Shown here piece by piece: positions 12,001-23,233 of a DNA stretch of 49,412 nt. The stretch is taken from assembly GCA_008931825.1 (NCBI GenBank), contig QXVZ01009506.1, forward strand, positions 1-49,412. Direction: 5' to 3'. This DNA is from Phallusia fumigata (taxonomy: Eukaryota; Chordata; Ascidiacea; Phlebobranchia; Ascidiidae). Each line of letters opens with the position of its first letter. Position 1 is the first letter of the stretch. Both the position numbers and the translations under genes were made by a program. The notes under the pieces were generated by a model. It ran no database searches and was not told where the DNA came from. It saw only the letters and a program-made list of their open reading frames with translations.

Positions 12001-14239
12001 TTTTCACGAGTAGAGATGAGGTAATTGGTAGAACCGCCAAAATTTTCAACGTTGTTCAGGGCATTGAAAACGTTAAATCGTACACTCTGAATCCAATTGC
12101 TGGACCAGTCACGCACACAGGTAACTCACATGACTTTAAGTTTTTGTTCTGTCGTTGGGCCAGCACTCTGGCAGTGGTCTAAAATGCCTACATTACATTA
12201 AGATGGTATATACTAATCTCAATGTAACAACTCATCAGTCGTGCTCGATATGGAAAACAATGTACTCGACCTAACGACCCGCCCCATCGATTTGTATTAG
12301 CAGTAGCCAGTAGTCAAAGGGGGCACCTGTCTCAGGTCTTCAAATGTCCTGGGACATTTTTACGCAATATTTTGTTAAACAGTATATCGGTAGTTTAGTC
12401 CCGTACATCATTTAGACCAGGGGTGCTTGAGGGCCAAGGGAAAACTCGAGGGCTGCACTATGAAAACAGTGATTTTGCAAGTGTCAAATACTACGTTTGC
12501 TCTGTTATCAGTGTATTACTGCACTTAGGTTATTTGCTCTGCGTTTTAAATTTGTTGGATGCTGCTATCATTCTTCTTATTACTGATAGACCAAAAACAA
12601 GCTGATAAACAGAAATGTAGCAAAGTGAAAGAATGAGCTGTGCAGGCGTCATCTTTAAAGGCCTATTTAAAAAGGGACAATGACACTTTAGTGACGCAAC
12701 AATCGCAATAACTGATTTTTATCAGGAATGGCTGGTACAGCTTTCTCCCTTTGAAACCTTGCATATATTTGTACTTTGAAACAAATGTATCATGTTGACT
12801 CGCTGGCGAAACGCTTTAGTCGGCTCCAAGTGAAACAAATCACCTAAATTTTAATATGCACCGCGGGCTGCACAAAAAGAATTGGCGGGCGGCATGTGGC
12901 CCGCGGGCCGCGTGTTTGAAACCCCTGATTTAGACCAACTTTAAGAAACAGTTCAATCAAAGTGTGCATTTTATCAAATCTATATCACATTTGCAGAACA
13001 ACAAAAAGAGTTGATCGAAAAAGTGTACATCGAAACAGGGCGAAAGATTTCCACAAGAAAAGATATATTGTCAGTTGTCGATGCCGGTACGCTTACTTAT
13101 TTATTCTGAAATTTTTTTCATATCATGGTGATTTCATTTGATTTTGGTATCAAATTTGTTTTAGGAGTTCTGATTAACGTTCCAACTGATGTCGCTCTTC
13201 GACCGCAACGCAACCCGGATGTGCTGATCATATTTGACTTCAACGGTTATAAATCTGATGACTCATTTGATTACATGGTGCGTTTCTATACCGTGTTTCG
13301 CTGACCATAGGAAATAGGGCTGGCACCGATTTTCGCAATGTAAACAGTGTAATACAATTCTATCATCTTAACTTTGCTTTCTCAAATAGCTTCCACTGGT
13401 CAGATGTTTACAGTGTTCTTATTTGTCTTTCCTTCGTGTAGCCTCTTATGACTGCGGCTGCCCATGCTTGGATACACGGCCTCAAGTTTCCCTCAATTCC
13501 TTTTGGTGAATTAACTAAACTGCCTCCGAAGCCGTTTCTTATTTTCGAAAGCGAGGACATCGATTGTCCAACGGTGCTCTGGTTTTCATTGTGCAACAAA
13601 GAGTTCAAGAAAACCAAACTTCCTAAATATGATAAAAGTAAGAGTTTTGCATTTGAGCAATATACTGCCTATAGTTGGAGAAACAAAAATTATGACGTTA
13701 CTAAAAATAGCTTGCAAAATCCACAAAAAGATTTTTGCACATGATTTAAATGTAACTTTTGTGTTGTTGTAGAATACCCAGAGGTAAAAAACTTTACCGA
13801 TTTCCCGGTGTACGGAAAGGACGGCGGGTACAGCACGTTCAAGTTTCGTTACAGCGATCTGAAGTTTGATCGACTGAGGGAGTTGATGTACTTCAACGTA
13901 TCAAGTCATATCGAGGTGAGTTATTGTAAAATACGCTATAATTTGCTTAATTTGATAGTATGTTGTCTCAACAACTTACAATTGATTTAAAAAGATTCAA
14001 ATTTTACGACAAACGTTGTTTAGTTGGCATTATGGCAAGCCTATAAATAAACAGCAGTCGTTAACACCAAAGCAGTCTAAATTTTTTCAGTCTTGGAATT
14101 CTTACATATGAAGGCCGGTACAATTTCAGTATTACGAGGATTAAAAATAAGTACTTTATTTTTTTCATGCGCTTTGCAGGAAATCAAAGAAGCGATCGCC
14201 AAAGGGGTTGAAAGACGAAGAAAGCGATTTGCTCATTAG
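6082..14239 (+). CDS. Cytosolic (group IV) phospholipase A2, essentially complete (paralogue B)
   Basis: Exons: 6082-6144, 6525-6582, 7116-7276, 7344-7457, 7655-7692, 7766-7901, 8214-8350 (or its duplicate 8655-8791), 9276-9410, 9644-9737, 9808-9922, 10547-10771, 10844-10911, 11045-11165, 11232-11337, 11990-12120, 12997-13086, 13165-13277, 13442-13637, 13773-13915, 14180-14239. These give about 767 residues, close to the ~750 of vertebrate cPLA2. An N-terminal C2 domain (about 22-140) keeps the calcium-loop residues DTPD, an Asn in DINETF, and SDDD, so calcium-dependent membrane docking is likely. The catalytic domain has SGGGYR (oxyanion/Arg, 199-204), GLSGS (nucleophile Ser232) and VDAG (Asp596). 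An acidic linker lies in 10844-11165, and the C-terminus is basic (ERRRKRFAH). It would release arachidonate-type fatty acids and lysophospholipids at internal membranes. The exon 2/3 junction and the exon 6 donor are the least certain. Confidence 0.88.
7999..8882. repeat. Duplicated 440-bp block containing the cPLA2 catalytic-serine exon
   Basis: 7999-8442 and 8444-8882 are about 97% identical and meet exactly at the n at 8443. Each includes the same 137-bp exon (8214-8350 and 8655-8791), with only silent or intronic differences that I noticed. Using both exons in one transcript would break the frame, because 137 is not a multiple of three. Most likely two alleles or overlapping contig ends left side by side. 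Confidence 0.88.
11378..11470 (+). repeat. tRNA-derived SINE or tRNA pseudogene in a cPLA2 intron
   Basis: A pol III A-box-like TAGTTTGCGCG (11390-11400) and B-box-like GGTTCTAATCC (11426-11436) are correctly spaced and ordered. The T-arm stem GTGGG/CCCAT can pair, and GCGA/TCGC could form an anticodon stem. There is no proper acceptor stem, so a functional tRNA is unlikely. The 3' boundary of any SINE body is not visible to me. Confidence 0.5.
12418..12927. mobile_element. hAT-like non-autonomous element (MITE) with perfect 8-bp target duplication
   Basis: The element begins CAGGGGT and ends ACCCCTG (7-bp perfect inverted ends). It is flanked by the identical 8-mer ATTTAGAC at 12410-12417 and 12928-12935. 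An 8-bp duplication and CAG..CTG ends are the hallmark of hAT transposition. GC-rich subterminal sequence (ggcccgcgggccgcg) lies at the right end. At 510 bp there is no transposase frame. It sits inside the intron between the 11990-12120 and 12997-13086 exons of cPLA2. Confidence 0.85.
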
Positions 14240-15709
14240 GAACAGTATTTGCTTTGTACCTTTATGCTGTTGGATCTGTCATAAAAAATACTGCCTCTTT
14301 TGTTTAAAGACTAAAATTTATGTACTCACACATTTACTTTTAATGTAAAAAATTGTTTTGCTGCTCAACTTTTTATTGTTACTAGATATTCTTTCAAAAA
14401 AATATGTTGTAAAAAATGTAAATAAATGATGTGCTTGAATTTGTCTTTCCTACAACTGGATTTTTAAAGACTCTCGTGCTGTTACCCCTGCATAAAAGTC
14501 CTGAAGTTAGACGCAGGGAAAGCTGGTTGATTTTGCAGGTTCAAGTTGAAAAAACCTAAATAGCCTACCTTTTTCGGTGTTGTATATTTAAACGATCTGA
14601 ACAGAACATATTAGTTGTTTTCCCACGTATGGTGACAATTAATTACGTCGAGGCAGAAGAACTGATCGTATTCAAGAACAATCACTATACTTGGTAGCAC
14701 ATGTATGTTATTGTGCAAAACGTTTTGGCTTTCCGCGGAGAGCGGGGCGCTTTTCACGTCAGCGTCGAGACTTTACTTCTTCTAAAAAGCTCGGTTTGGG
14801 CAAGTATGGAACCTATAACACAAAGCTTTTGGCCGAGTCCCGCATTAGCTTACTACTTACTAATAACATGGTTATAATAGCAAAATGCTATAGATCCTAT
14901 TCCGTGTTTAAATATCGTTCGATCTTGGACGCCGTGTTTGGGAGAAATGTTAAACCGTCATTTATCTGTTTTGAATCCTTTACAAAACTACTTAGCTGCA
15001 TAAACTAACCCACTGATTGAGTTTTTATAGCGGAAACCAACCGTTACAAAACTACGGGGATTGTCCAAACAACGAAAGCCACCAAACACCAGTATACGTA
15101 TCGCAAACCCACTTTTACATTTAAGTAGTCCGAGCCTTAAAAATTCCCAACGCTGGGGGCTCGACTCGTATCATTAAAACATAATGTACATGATAAAAGT
15201 AAAAAAAGTTAAAGTGAACGACCGAAGTTACATTAATATCGAAATTCATTAAAACCTTTAATTTTACGAAAGCATATGAGTTTTAATTGCTTTGAACACA
15301 ACACGAACCATTGTGAAAATCCTGTCGAAAGTATTTCTACTTGACGTTCTCTAGTACTGCAAGTCAAGTTGTTTGTTTGTGTTCTAACTTCTGTCATTTT
15401 TATGTGAAGATGTATACTGGGCTAAGCAGTGTATCTTATTAGGACTATTTGAAAAACCGTAACTTGTTTAATTTCATTGTCTACTTAAGGATAATTTTTC
15501 TAAAGTAATCATACAAAATCTCTCAGAAAAAGTATTCTAATCTTAACCCTGGTGATCTTGTTGTATCGCTTAACTGTTGGCATTATGTATTTTAATAAAG
15601 TTTGTCCACAGCTTTTTTATTCTAAAAGTTTAGTCATGTGGTTATATTTCCATCCATAGTATACCTTAAGGTAGTTATCGAATTTATTGTGATTAAAACT
15701 TCTGCTTAA
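14240..15709. other. Intergenic DNA downstream of cPLA2 B
   Basis: AATAAA at 14421-14426, 182 bp after the stop, is the probable cPLA2 polyadenylation signal. A more CpG-rich patch at about 14690-14830 (ttccgcggagagcggggcgc) is open in more than one frame and could be a promoter or untranslated first exon of the next gene. No coding exon can be supported. Confidence 0.45.
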
Positions 15710-16075
15710 ACTTCAAGTCATCCTGAACCTGCTTTCGGAAGTGATCTGTGTGGAGTTACAAAAACAGCTGCTTTACAAGACCTTGCATCTTCGCTTTATT
15801 GCAAATTACCACACTGCATACTCGTTCAACTCAGCAAATTTGAGACCAAAATTTCTTTGACAAAAAGTTTTTCAAGTTTCTTTTTGTCACATTGTACTGA
15901 AAAAGCAGAAAATTTACCTAAGACTTGGAATATTATATTTCCTGTGCCATCAAGTAGCGCATCAACTTTAAATACGGAAAGACAATTATTATTAAAAACT
16001 CTGGTAAATTTATCAAAAAAGGGTCACCTCCTTCTGCTGGCACAGAATTTAGCCAGTCCATCTATGATTATCTAA
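15710..16075 (+). CDS. Unrecognised open frame, possible terminal exon
   Basis: A 121-codon frame runs from after an in-frame TAA (15707-15709) to TAA at 16073-16075. Such length is uncommon for local AT-rich DNA. The predicted peptide is protein-like, Leu/Ser/Lys-rich, with a helical-looking Leu-rich end (LLLLAQNLASPSMII). The first in-frame ATG is at 15857, so the earlier part would need an upstream exon; 'ttcaag' at 15712-15717 is a weak acceptor. It ends 92 bp before the vasculin start codon. It could instead lie in the vasculin 5' UTR or be chance. No family is recognised. Confidence 0.3.
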   Translation, partial: TSSHPEPAFGSDLCGVTKTAALQDLASSLYCKLPHCILVQLSKFETKISLTKSFSSFFLSHCTEKAENLPKTWNIIFPVPSSSASTLNTERQLLLKTLVNLSKKGHLLLLAQNLASPSMII

Positions 16076-16148
16076 ACTTTTATGCAATAACAACAACCAA
16101 AAGAAGAAAAATTGTGCATAGCCAAAGGATAACAGCAGTGGGGTGACC

Positions 16149-16170
16149 ATGCCCCATGCTTAAAGCATGG
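16149..16170 (+). promoter_or_regulatory. Minimal uORF and hairpin overlapping the vasculin start codon
   Basis: ATG CCC CAT GCT TAA (16149-16163), with an ACC context before its ATG, is a four-codon upstream frame that ends three bases before the main ATG (16167). CCATGCT (16154-16160) can pair with AGCATGG (16164-16170) across a three-base TAA loop, burying the start codon in a 7-bp hairpin. Both would be expected to reduce or regulate initiation if this sequence is in the mRNA, which is not proven. Confidence 0.45.
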
Positions 16171-19100
16171 CAAGGGTCCCTCCAGAACCAATCGATTTTG
16201 CACCTGCATGGTTAAATCTTAGTGGTTCAAGCAAGGTAAGCAGGTTTAGTGTATTAGAAATGTTATTTTTGTGTCAGTTTAATTCAAGCATTTATTAGTG
16301 TTAAAAACATTCATGTTTTTTTTATTAGTGTTAAAACCATATAACAAGGCAGATTATCATTGCAGCTTGCCGATTATACATAATCACTCTGTTGCAATCT
16401 CAGAAAAAATCTTATAACCCTTTTTAAACATGTACTTATAACTTTCAGCAGAAACCACCAACACTCAGTCAACCGTTTTCCTCTGCTCTCGACTTGAACA
16501 TCGGGGCAAGGAATGTAACTAACTCCATTGGCCCGGGTCACAAGTCTGACAAGCACATTTGGGGTGCCTCTAATTCCAAGTCCAAAGTTAGTGGACATCA
16601 GTCCACAGACAGCGAACCTTGGAATATTTATTGTGCAATAAAGACTGGTGAAGGTTAGTATTTTTGTTGTACAGATACTGTGAAACTTCTTTATGGGATG
16701 GTATAACATCAATACATGATGTAATTGGTTTCGTTGTCAGGCACAAAATAAAACAGACAGAAACACTAAAATGTTCAATCTTCATATGCTTTTGCCTGTT
16801 TGTTTACTGCAATTACATTTGTCCTGAGTTTGTCCATTTGACTGATCAACTATCAGGTAAAACTACAGTTTTAAGGATATATTGCTGTGCCACAATTTTT
16901 TTAGGCTGTGAATCTTCTGATACATCAGTGAAAAACCAAAACAGAGGGAAAACAATCTCACAAGCCACAAAGTAAGAAGAACATGCATATATATATAGAT
17001 ATATATTGCACTCCACAGTAACACAGAGTGATTAGTCACTTCTGCGTACTTTTACCCAACATACCCTTGAAACTGACGGTATTCAACCAAAAGGATTAGT
17101 CAAAATTTATGTGTGATAATATGTTTGTACTCAGGGATAATAAACAAAGTGAGGTAGAATTTCCATCACTTGGAAGTCATGAACAGGCAATAAACACATC
17201 AAAACTTCAGGCAAACAATGTGTGGAGTAAGTGACAATATTTTTAAAGTTTTTTGAAACTATTAAAACTTTATTTTTATTTCCTTTTTAGGAAAGCCTCC
17301 AGTTTTAAAACCTTTGATTACAGAAATAAACTACAGTCAAAACTCAAAAGCTGCTAACAAAAAGTTTGAAACAGCTAGTAGCATTTACAAAAGTCTTGTT
17401 CCGAGATCTAACACTGGTGGTCATAAGGTTGGTCACATGAAGTAAAGTAAATGCTCTTGTTTCCTTTCGACTGATTTACAAATAAATTCCTGTTTTTCTT
17501 TCTAAAAGTAAAGTGACACAAAAAGACTTGAAATTAAGTCACTTTAAGGCTGCTAATGCTTACACATTTTGGTTTAGCAGCCATATAGAAGAGCAGTGAG
17601 CATACCAAATGCATCAAGATCAGTTGAAACAAAGTCCTTGACATCAAACATAGAACCAATTACCTCAAACAATCATGTAAGAAGGCCTTGCTGTTTTTTG
17701 AGTTTCTACATTGTCTTGTTTCTAATGCAACATACGTATAGATTGATTGACCTGATCTAAACTTTTGTATTTGGAAGTTAATTAGTTCCGATTCACTTGC
17801 AGGCAAACTTAAAATCTCAGGAAATGTCTTCAGGGACAATGCAAGCTGCTGATGGCCACTCGATGCTTGCTTTAACTGTTAAACGACATCGCAGAGGTAA
17901 GTAGTAAACTTTTGCCATTAACAGAAGTTTGAAACAGCATTACTGCTTTTTGGTAGATTCTAATTGGCATGAAAACGAAACAACGTTAATAGCCTTGCAG
18001 CAGACCCTAGTGGGTGATATAAAACTTTATTTATTCAAGAGTAAACAAGAAACAAAGCAAACAAAACTAACTCTAGAACGTTTGTTGACAATTTATAGGA
18101 AAGAACGTTTTTCTGCGTGGTCTAAAACAAGATGAGTTGGTGCCTGCTGAAGATGACTATCATGAAGCAATCGACTGTGGGAGTGAAATTGTGCCATCAC
18201 CCAGTGAGGAACAAGAGGTGGACTGTATGGACCTACAGGGTACAAAGTTTATGATTTACAAAAGTGCCTTTCTTGCAGTTGTTTATTCGTTAGAGCAATG
18301 CTCTGCAACCGGTGTGCCGCGACACACTGTTGTGCCGTGAGACGATGCTAGGTGTGCCGCAGTGTTATTGTATCTTAACAAACTTTAAAACAAAAACATT
18401 TTACCCTTGGCAAATTTAAATGTTACAGCTCGTCGGCAATTCGCTAATCCAAACTATTGTTAGAACACTCACTGTCCATTTATGATGTTTTATATCGTGA
18501 CAGTAGAAATTATCAAATTCGAAAAGCTGTCCTGGCGCGAAACACAGTTTGAGGTATGCCGCCGAATTTTCAATGTTTAAATGTGTGACGTTAGTAAAAA
18601 AAGGTTGCGGAGCACTGCGTTAGTATTCCCCCTGTAGGGTTTTGAATCGCTTGTGTAATTTTCTAAATAAAATTGTGATAAACTAACTTAAACACATCAT
18701 GGACTTTCTAAGTTATTTGCCATTTTTCAGTTTTCACCATAAATTACAAATACTAATTTATTACTTAACGGTCAAAAAATCCAAACAGGCAAGGTAAATT
18801 TAAAATCTTAATCCTGTAAACTAGTTTCAGATCGGACAGAAGCGAATAAAGAAGCTCAACATAAGTCTATGGCAGTTGACTATTGGGATGCGGTCTACGA
18901 CCAAGGTGGTATTTGCAAGTCATCGTGTGTTGCTGTGCTACTGCTCATTAATGGCCAACTTTCATTTGTTGCTTCAGACGACAATGACGTTGTCGGGGGC
19001 GATGGCGCTAGTCAAGCAGAACGAAAGCAAGAACGACGTGACGAAAGTCGAAACAAATTTTCCTCAAGTACTATACCTCTGTCTAGTTCACTGGAAGCTG

Positions 19101-19816
19101 AGTACAGGTAATTTTGATTATAACCATCTAATGCTGGTTTCGCAAATATTTGGTTTATCTCCATACCATGTTTTAGGTGTAAAACTTATTCCCTTCGGAT
19201 TTAAGGTGTAAAAGGGTCCCCAAACAAAATTGAAATAATAAGTTTAGAAAGCGTTTACCACAGAGCTTGCGTAGTTTAACATAGGACGCAGAGTGTCTTG
19301 TAAGGCTAATTTTATTGCAATAATTACTGCAAATCACCAACGTACTTTAGTAAACCGATTCCTCACAAACTCTGAAAGTCACATAGCTATGGTTTTTCTA
19401 CTGCTTTGGGCGTTTGCGTATTTTACGTGTCACCGAGTGAAGTTGAATTCACCAAGTCCATGTTTGTGCGAATCAAACAAAAATATTTACTCCCTTCACA
19501 ATACACCAGGTTGCTGCGCGAGATGGGATGGACCCAAGACCGGAGTTGTTTGAACGGCGACGGCTCTGCTGATGAACCGCCGTTGACCGACGACGAAATT
19601 CGCGAGTTTTTCACCAGAAACAAACGCAAGGGTCTCCTCGGCGTTCCGTCCATCTCCCATCGTACGTCAGCCTTTCGCGACGCTCTCAATACTTGGTCCG
19701 TCTCTAACAAGCAACTTCGCCTTGGTAGCCGCCAGGTGGCACCAGAGAGCCTTCCCGAGGTCCCGTCGCCGCGTTATTCGACTGACAGCCAGTTTTCGCT
19801 CTCCGACTCCGATTAA
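16167..19816 (+). CDS. GPBP1: Vasculin / GC-rich promoter-binding protein 1-like
   Basis: Eleven exons join in frame: 16167-16235, 16449-16653, 16905-16971, 17135-17226, 17291-17427, 17578-17676, 17803-17896, 18099-18239, 18831-18908, 18978-19107, 19510-19816. They encode 472 residues, matching the ~473 of vertebrate vasculin. Family landmarks in order are FAPAWLN near the N-terminus, an E-x-FPSL block (about 123-126), SIYKSLVP, and the conserved C-terminal block SSLEAEYR-LLREMGW (about 364-378) followed by PLTDDEIREF. It ends in a Ser/Asp-rich tail (SLSDSD). The middle is polar and probably disordered. The family acts in the nucleus on GC-rich promoters; that role is taken from homology. AATAAA motifs follow at 19995-20000 and 20038-20043. 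The intron at 18240-18830 carries a small hAT-like element. Confidence 0.88.
18296..18617. mobile_element. hAT-like MITE in a vasculin intron
   Basis: The ends CAATGCTCTGCAACC (18296-18310) and GGTTGCGGAGCACTG (18603-18617) are inverted repeats matching at 13 of 15 positions. Flanking 8-mers CGTTAGAG (18288-18295) and CGTTAGTA (18618-18625) match at 6 of 8, consistent with an aged hAT target duplication. Subterminal repeats of GTGTGCCGC lie just inside the left end. There is no coding capacity in 322 bp. It makes up over half of the 591-bp intron. Confidence 0.75.
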
Positions 19817-22800
19817 TCACACAAAGCGCCGTGTCGATATGGCCTGATGTTTAATTTTACATTTGCAATGACAAACCGCTTTTAGTACGCTTTACCTTGT
19901 CCCCCCATTTTTCCAAGTTGGCTAAATGTCTGGCGGCGCTCACTTTTGCAGCAGTGTTTCCTAATGTTTCTAATGCCAATTCCACAAAACAACAAATAAA
20001 CCTACAAATATTTGAAGTATTTGGGCTAGTCAGCTAGAATAAAGGAACACTGGTTCCAAAGTCAGCGTTGTCAGGCATTTATTCAAATGTTTTCCTTGCT
20101 TTTTATCTCATTGTCAGTTATTCATTCTCGATTGCGGGTGGTGTGCACGTTTTGATTGCTTTACTGTTGTTTCTAGTACCATGCTGGCCCGAGCGGCTTC
20201 TTTATCTATACAGTGCCTCATGTTTTTCCCACCTAAGGTGTGAGCAATTCGCTCGTGCTGTCCACAATACGCGAAATGCTTCAGCGCAAAGTTAATTTTT
20301 ATGTGTGAACTTTGAGTCTGCGGGATTTTTAAAATTCGGTACGTGGTCGCTTTCAATTTATTGGAAGCAAACGATGCCACTGCCTAGTTGCACGTTAGTT
20401 TATAAATTTGGTCACCAGCAAGCATGTTTTTTTCGTTTTGCTTTAAATTTCGTTGCATTCGGATCGTGATTCGTCATGCCGTAATCTAGGAGGTAATAAA
20501 CACAAAAGCAGCAGTTATATATTTCTTTTGGATTTAGTATTTCCAAGCCGGTATGTTAGTAAGATGAAAAAAAATTTGTTGTTTGATGGTTAAGAAAGCT
20601 GGTATCCCAAAAACAAGATTTCATGAGCTTTCCGACACCTTAAGTAACAGGAAAAGCGGTGACATTTGCACAGGACGTTGAAACGTCGGATTTAATACGT
20701 TTTACAGAACATGCTGTGAGTAACACTCCTGGTGGCAACATTATGTACTGTTAAATCGGTAAGGGTTGTTTACAATATTTCTTTTGAAAATACCGTACTC
20801 ATCTCCATAAACCCGGATTGTCTATGTACAAAAACCGTTAGGTGGCGTACAGAAGCAGACTGGCCACTTACGTAGCGTGGTCTGCAAACAAATACGAACT
20901 GTGTGTGTGTTTACCAGACCGTAGCTTTGTAGCGTAGTTTAAAGACGAACAAAAGCTGGGCGCTGAATAGGTAGTTAGCTGGAGGTGCTGGAGATTTAAC
21001 TTGAGTGAAGTTTTGGGGATTGGGTTGTCAGTTTGTTAGTGTTGATGTTTAAAAACAAAAGGAGGGAAAAGATACTGAAATAATGCCAAATAAACATGTT
21101 AGCTAACATCAAGTATAATCAATGACTGTAATAAGGTAGTGTCAACGTTTGACTTTACAACTAGGCTAACTGTCCAACGTCGGACTTGTATTGGTTTTTA
21201 GCCGGGAATGTCAGGATTTGGGTGCAGTGTATTTGTGGTGCTTTTACAACTTGGTGTCAAGGAAAATTAGCTACTTATGATTTTGACTGTTGGTATCGCT
21301 GTTAAAATAGCGCTAGTTTCCTTCTCTGTGTGCTTCAGGCCATTAAAACCAATCTATTTAACACGTTAGTAGCACAAGCCCTCTACTGGCGAGAAATTGC
21401 AAATTCCATTGTTCCTGTGTTGGCTGACGTGCTTACAGGGGATATATGTTTGCACTATATTTAGAGTGAAGCGTTGTCGACCATTCAAGTTGGCCAATAC
21501 AACAACACACTCGAAATTTTTGGATCGCGTCCTTTCCACATGTTTTGCTCCACAACAAGGTGTCGACCACTCATCTGTCAATAATACTAAAGAAACGACA
21601 CAAGACGTTTCTGCATGAATACTTTCCGCACAACTTTAACGAATTAGGCCGCACTTGTTAAGCATCTTAAGCGAATATGTCAAACCTTTATGTGGTGTTT
21701 CCTACGCCTTGTGTTTTCTGCCCCCCTTGTCCGTGTTATGGTTGCTGGGCAGTGCTGGCCGCCCCTCGCTTGTCGGTTACAAGTGCCCCCTTGACACGCC
21801 AACTGCGTGTTCCTCATTCTCGGTGACGTCCGCTGCGATCACGAAGCACCTTTCCTACGCGTTGAGGGCTGTTGAGCAATGACCACGTAGCGCGAGCTAT
21901 TTCAAGTGACACCTCGTTTTTTTCAAAGTTAATATATCCGAAGGTTTGTGATGGATCGAACGTAATTCGTATTCAGTCACTGTTTTCTGTAAAGAGTGCA
22001 GCTTGAAAAGAGGAAGACAGAACTTTAACTTAATCAACAGACAGCAGCCTTCAACTTCAACCAGCACGTTAGGCTGTGAGACCGAGACGAAAAGTCAGTT
22101 GGTTTCACGCTGCGTTTTGTTCTAGTTTTTATGCGAGCAGCTGCGCAGCCGCATCGATGCGTTTTGTTTCACTGACTTCGACTGGCATCGAGTCGCGTAG
22201 TTTTGACGGTTGTCGCGCGCCGAATTGACTGGCGTCCCAGGGGGGCGTTTGCCTAAAGCGACAGCTTGTATTTCTTGTTTAAACCCTACAACCCCTCCGA
22301 AACACAAAAATTGCATTAGCGACGCAAGTTGCGTGCCCTAACGACCGCGGCCATCAGAAGCGCTGCGCTAGATTGCACAGATTGGCATTAAAGATCCCAC
22401 ACCACCGCAGATCGAATCTTCAATGCAATTTTGAGAACACTTTTATAATTGTGTACCGCTAATTAGAACAAATCCTTCTTGCCAAACTGTTATGTCATTA
22501 CACTCGATGACTGAAAGCTTTGAGTATTCGACCAGCATTGGAAGGAGCCAATTGCATACATTTCAAAATGTTTGTGGTGTTGTGTTTTGTGTTTCAACGC
22601 AACGTACTACAAAATGTCCAACCAGGGAGGATCTGATAGCTCCACAGACGCTCGATTTGCTTTTTTCACCGCGGGCGTTTTTTTTTCTTTGCTTCGCCTT
22701 CACAACAGAGACAGTCCACACTCAACGGTCATTCGATGTCAGTTGACAGTTGTAGGCNTTCGACCAGCATTGGAAGGAACCAATTGCATACATTTTAAAA

Positions 22801-23233
22801 TGTTTGTGGTGTTGTGTTTTGTGTATCAACGCAAAGCACTACGAAATGTACAACCAGGGAGGATCTGATAGCTCCACAGACGCTCGATTTGCTTTTTTCA
22901 CCGCGGGCGTTTTTTTCTTTGCTTCGCCTTCACAACAGAGACAGTCCACACTCAGCGGTCATTCGATGTCAGTTGACAGTTGTAGGCTTCAGCACTCAGC
23001 AGGCTTTCATCAGCAAACCAGCAGGCTAACCGCAAACTATTTTGCAACGTTGCAGGCAAAAACGTGATAACAAATCTTGCCGTAGGCTTGTGATGAAAAA
23101 CTGTAGTTGATTAGTTGTCTGAACGAACCTATTACATTGGATTATCAAGCCTGTACATAAGAGCTACACCTAACAAAGTTTCGCGGTGCGTGAAAGACTG
23201 GCAAGTGCGGAGTTGGAAAGCTTGTGGTGAACA
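19817..23233. other. Vasculin 3' end and upstream region of the receptor phosphatase
   Basis: Begins with the vasculin 3' UTR and two AATAAA signals. From about 21650 the DNA becomes CpG-rich (for example around 22130-22240), as expected near a promoter of the downstream receptor phosphatase. Open frames here match no protein family, and no TATA box is convincing. One contig-overlap duplication lies at 22527-22987. Confidence 0.45.
22527..22987. repeat. Duplicated 230-bp block around the n at 22758
   Basis: 22527-22757 and 22759-22987 are near-identical with a handful of substitutions and a poly-T length difference. They abut the n. The level of difference suggests two alleles or overlapping contig ends. 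Peptides read across both copies are artefacts. Confidence 0.85.

Noticed and set aside
14691-15008. 105-codon plus-strand frame in the cPLA2-vasculin interval
   Set aside because: More than one frame is open over the same CpG-rich patch and no domain is visible; more likely untranslated or promoter sequence.
19406-19509. Upstream extension of the last vasculin exon (open frame from 19406)
   Set aside because: The splice at 19509/19510 joins EAEYR directly to LLREMGW exactly as in the family; the extension has no family match.
22492-23067. Repeated short hydrophobic frames upstream of the receptor gene
   Set aside because: They arise from the duplicated block around the n at 22758 and lack any family signature.
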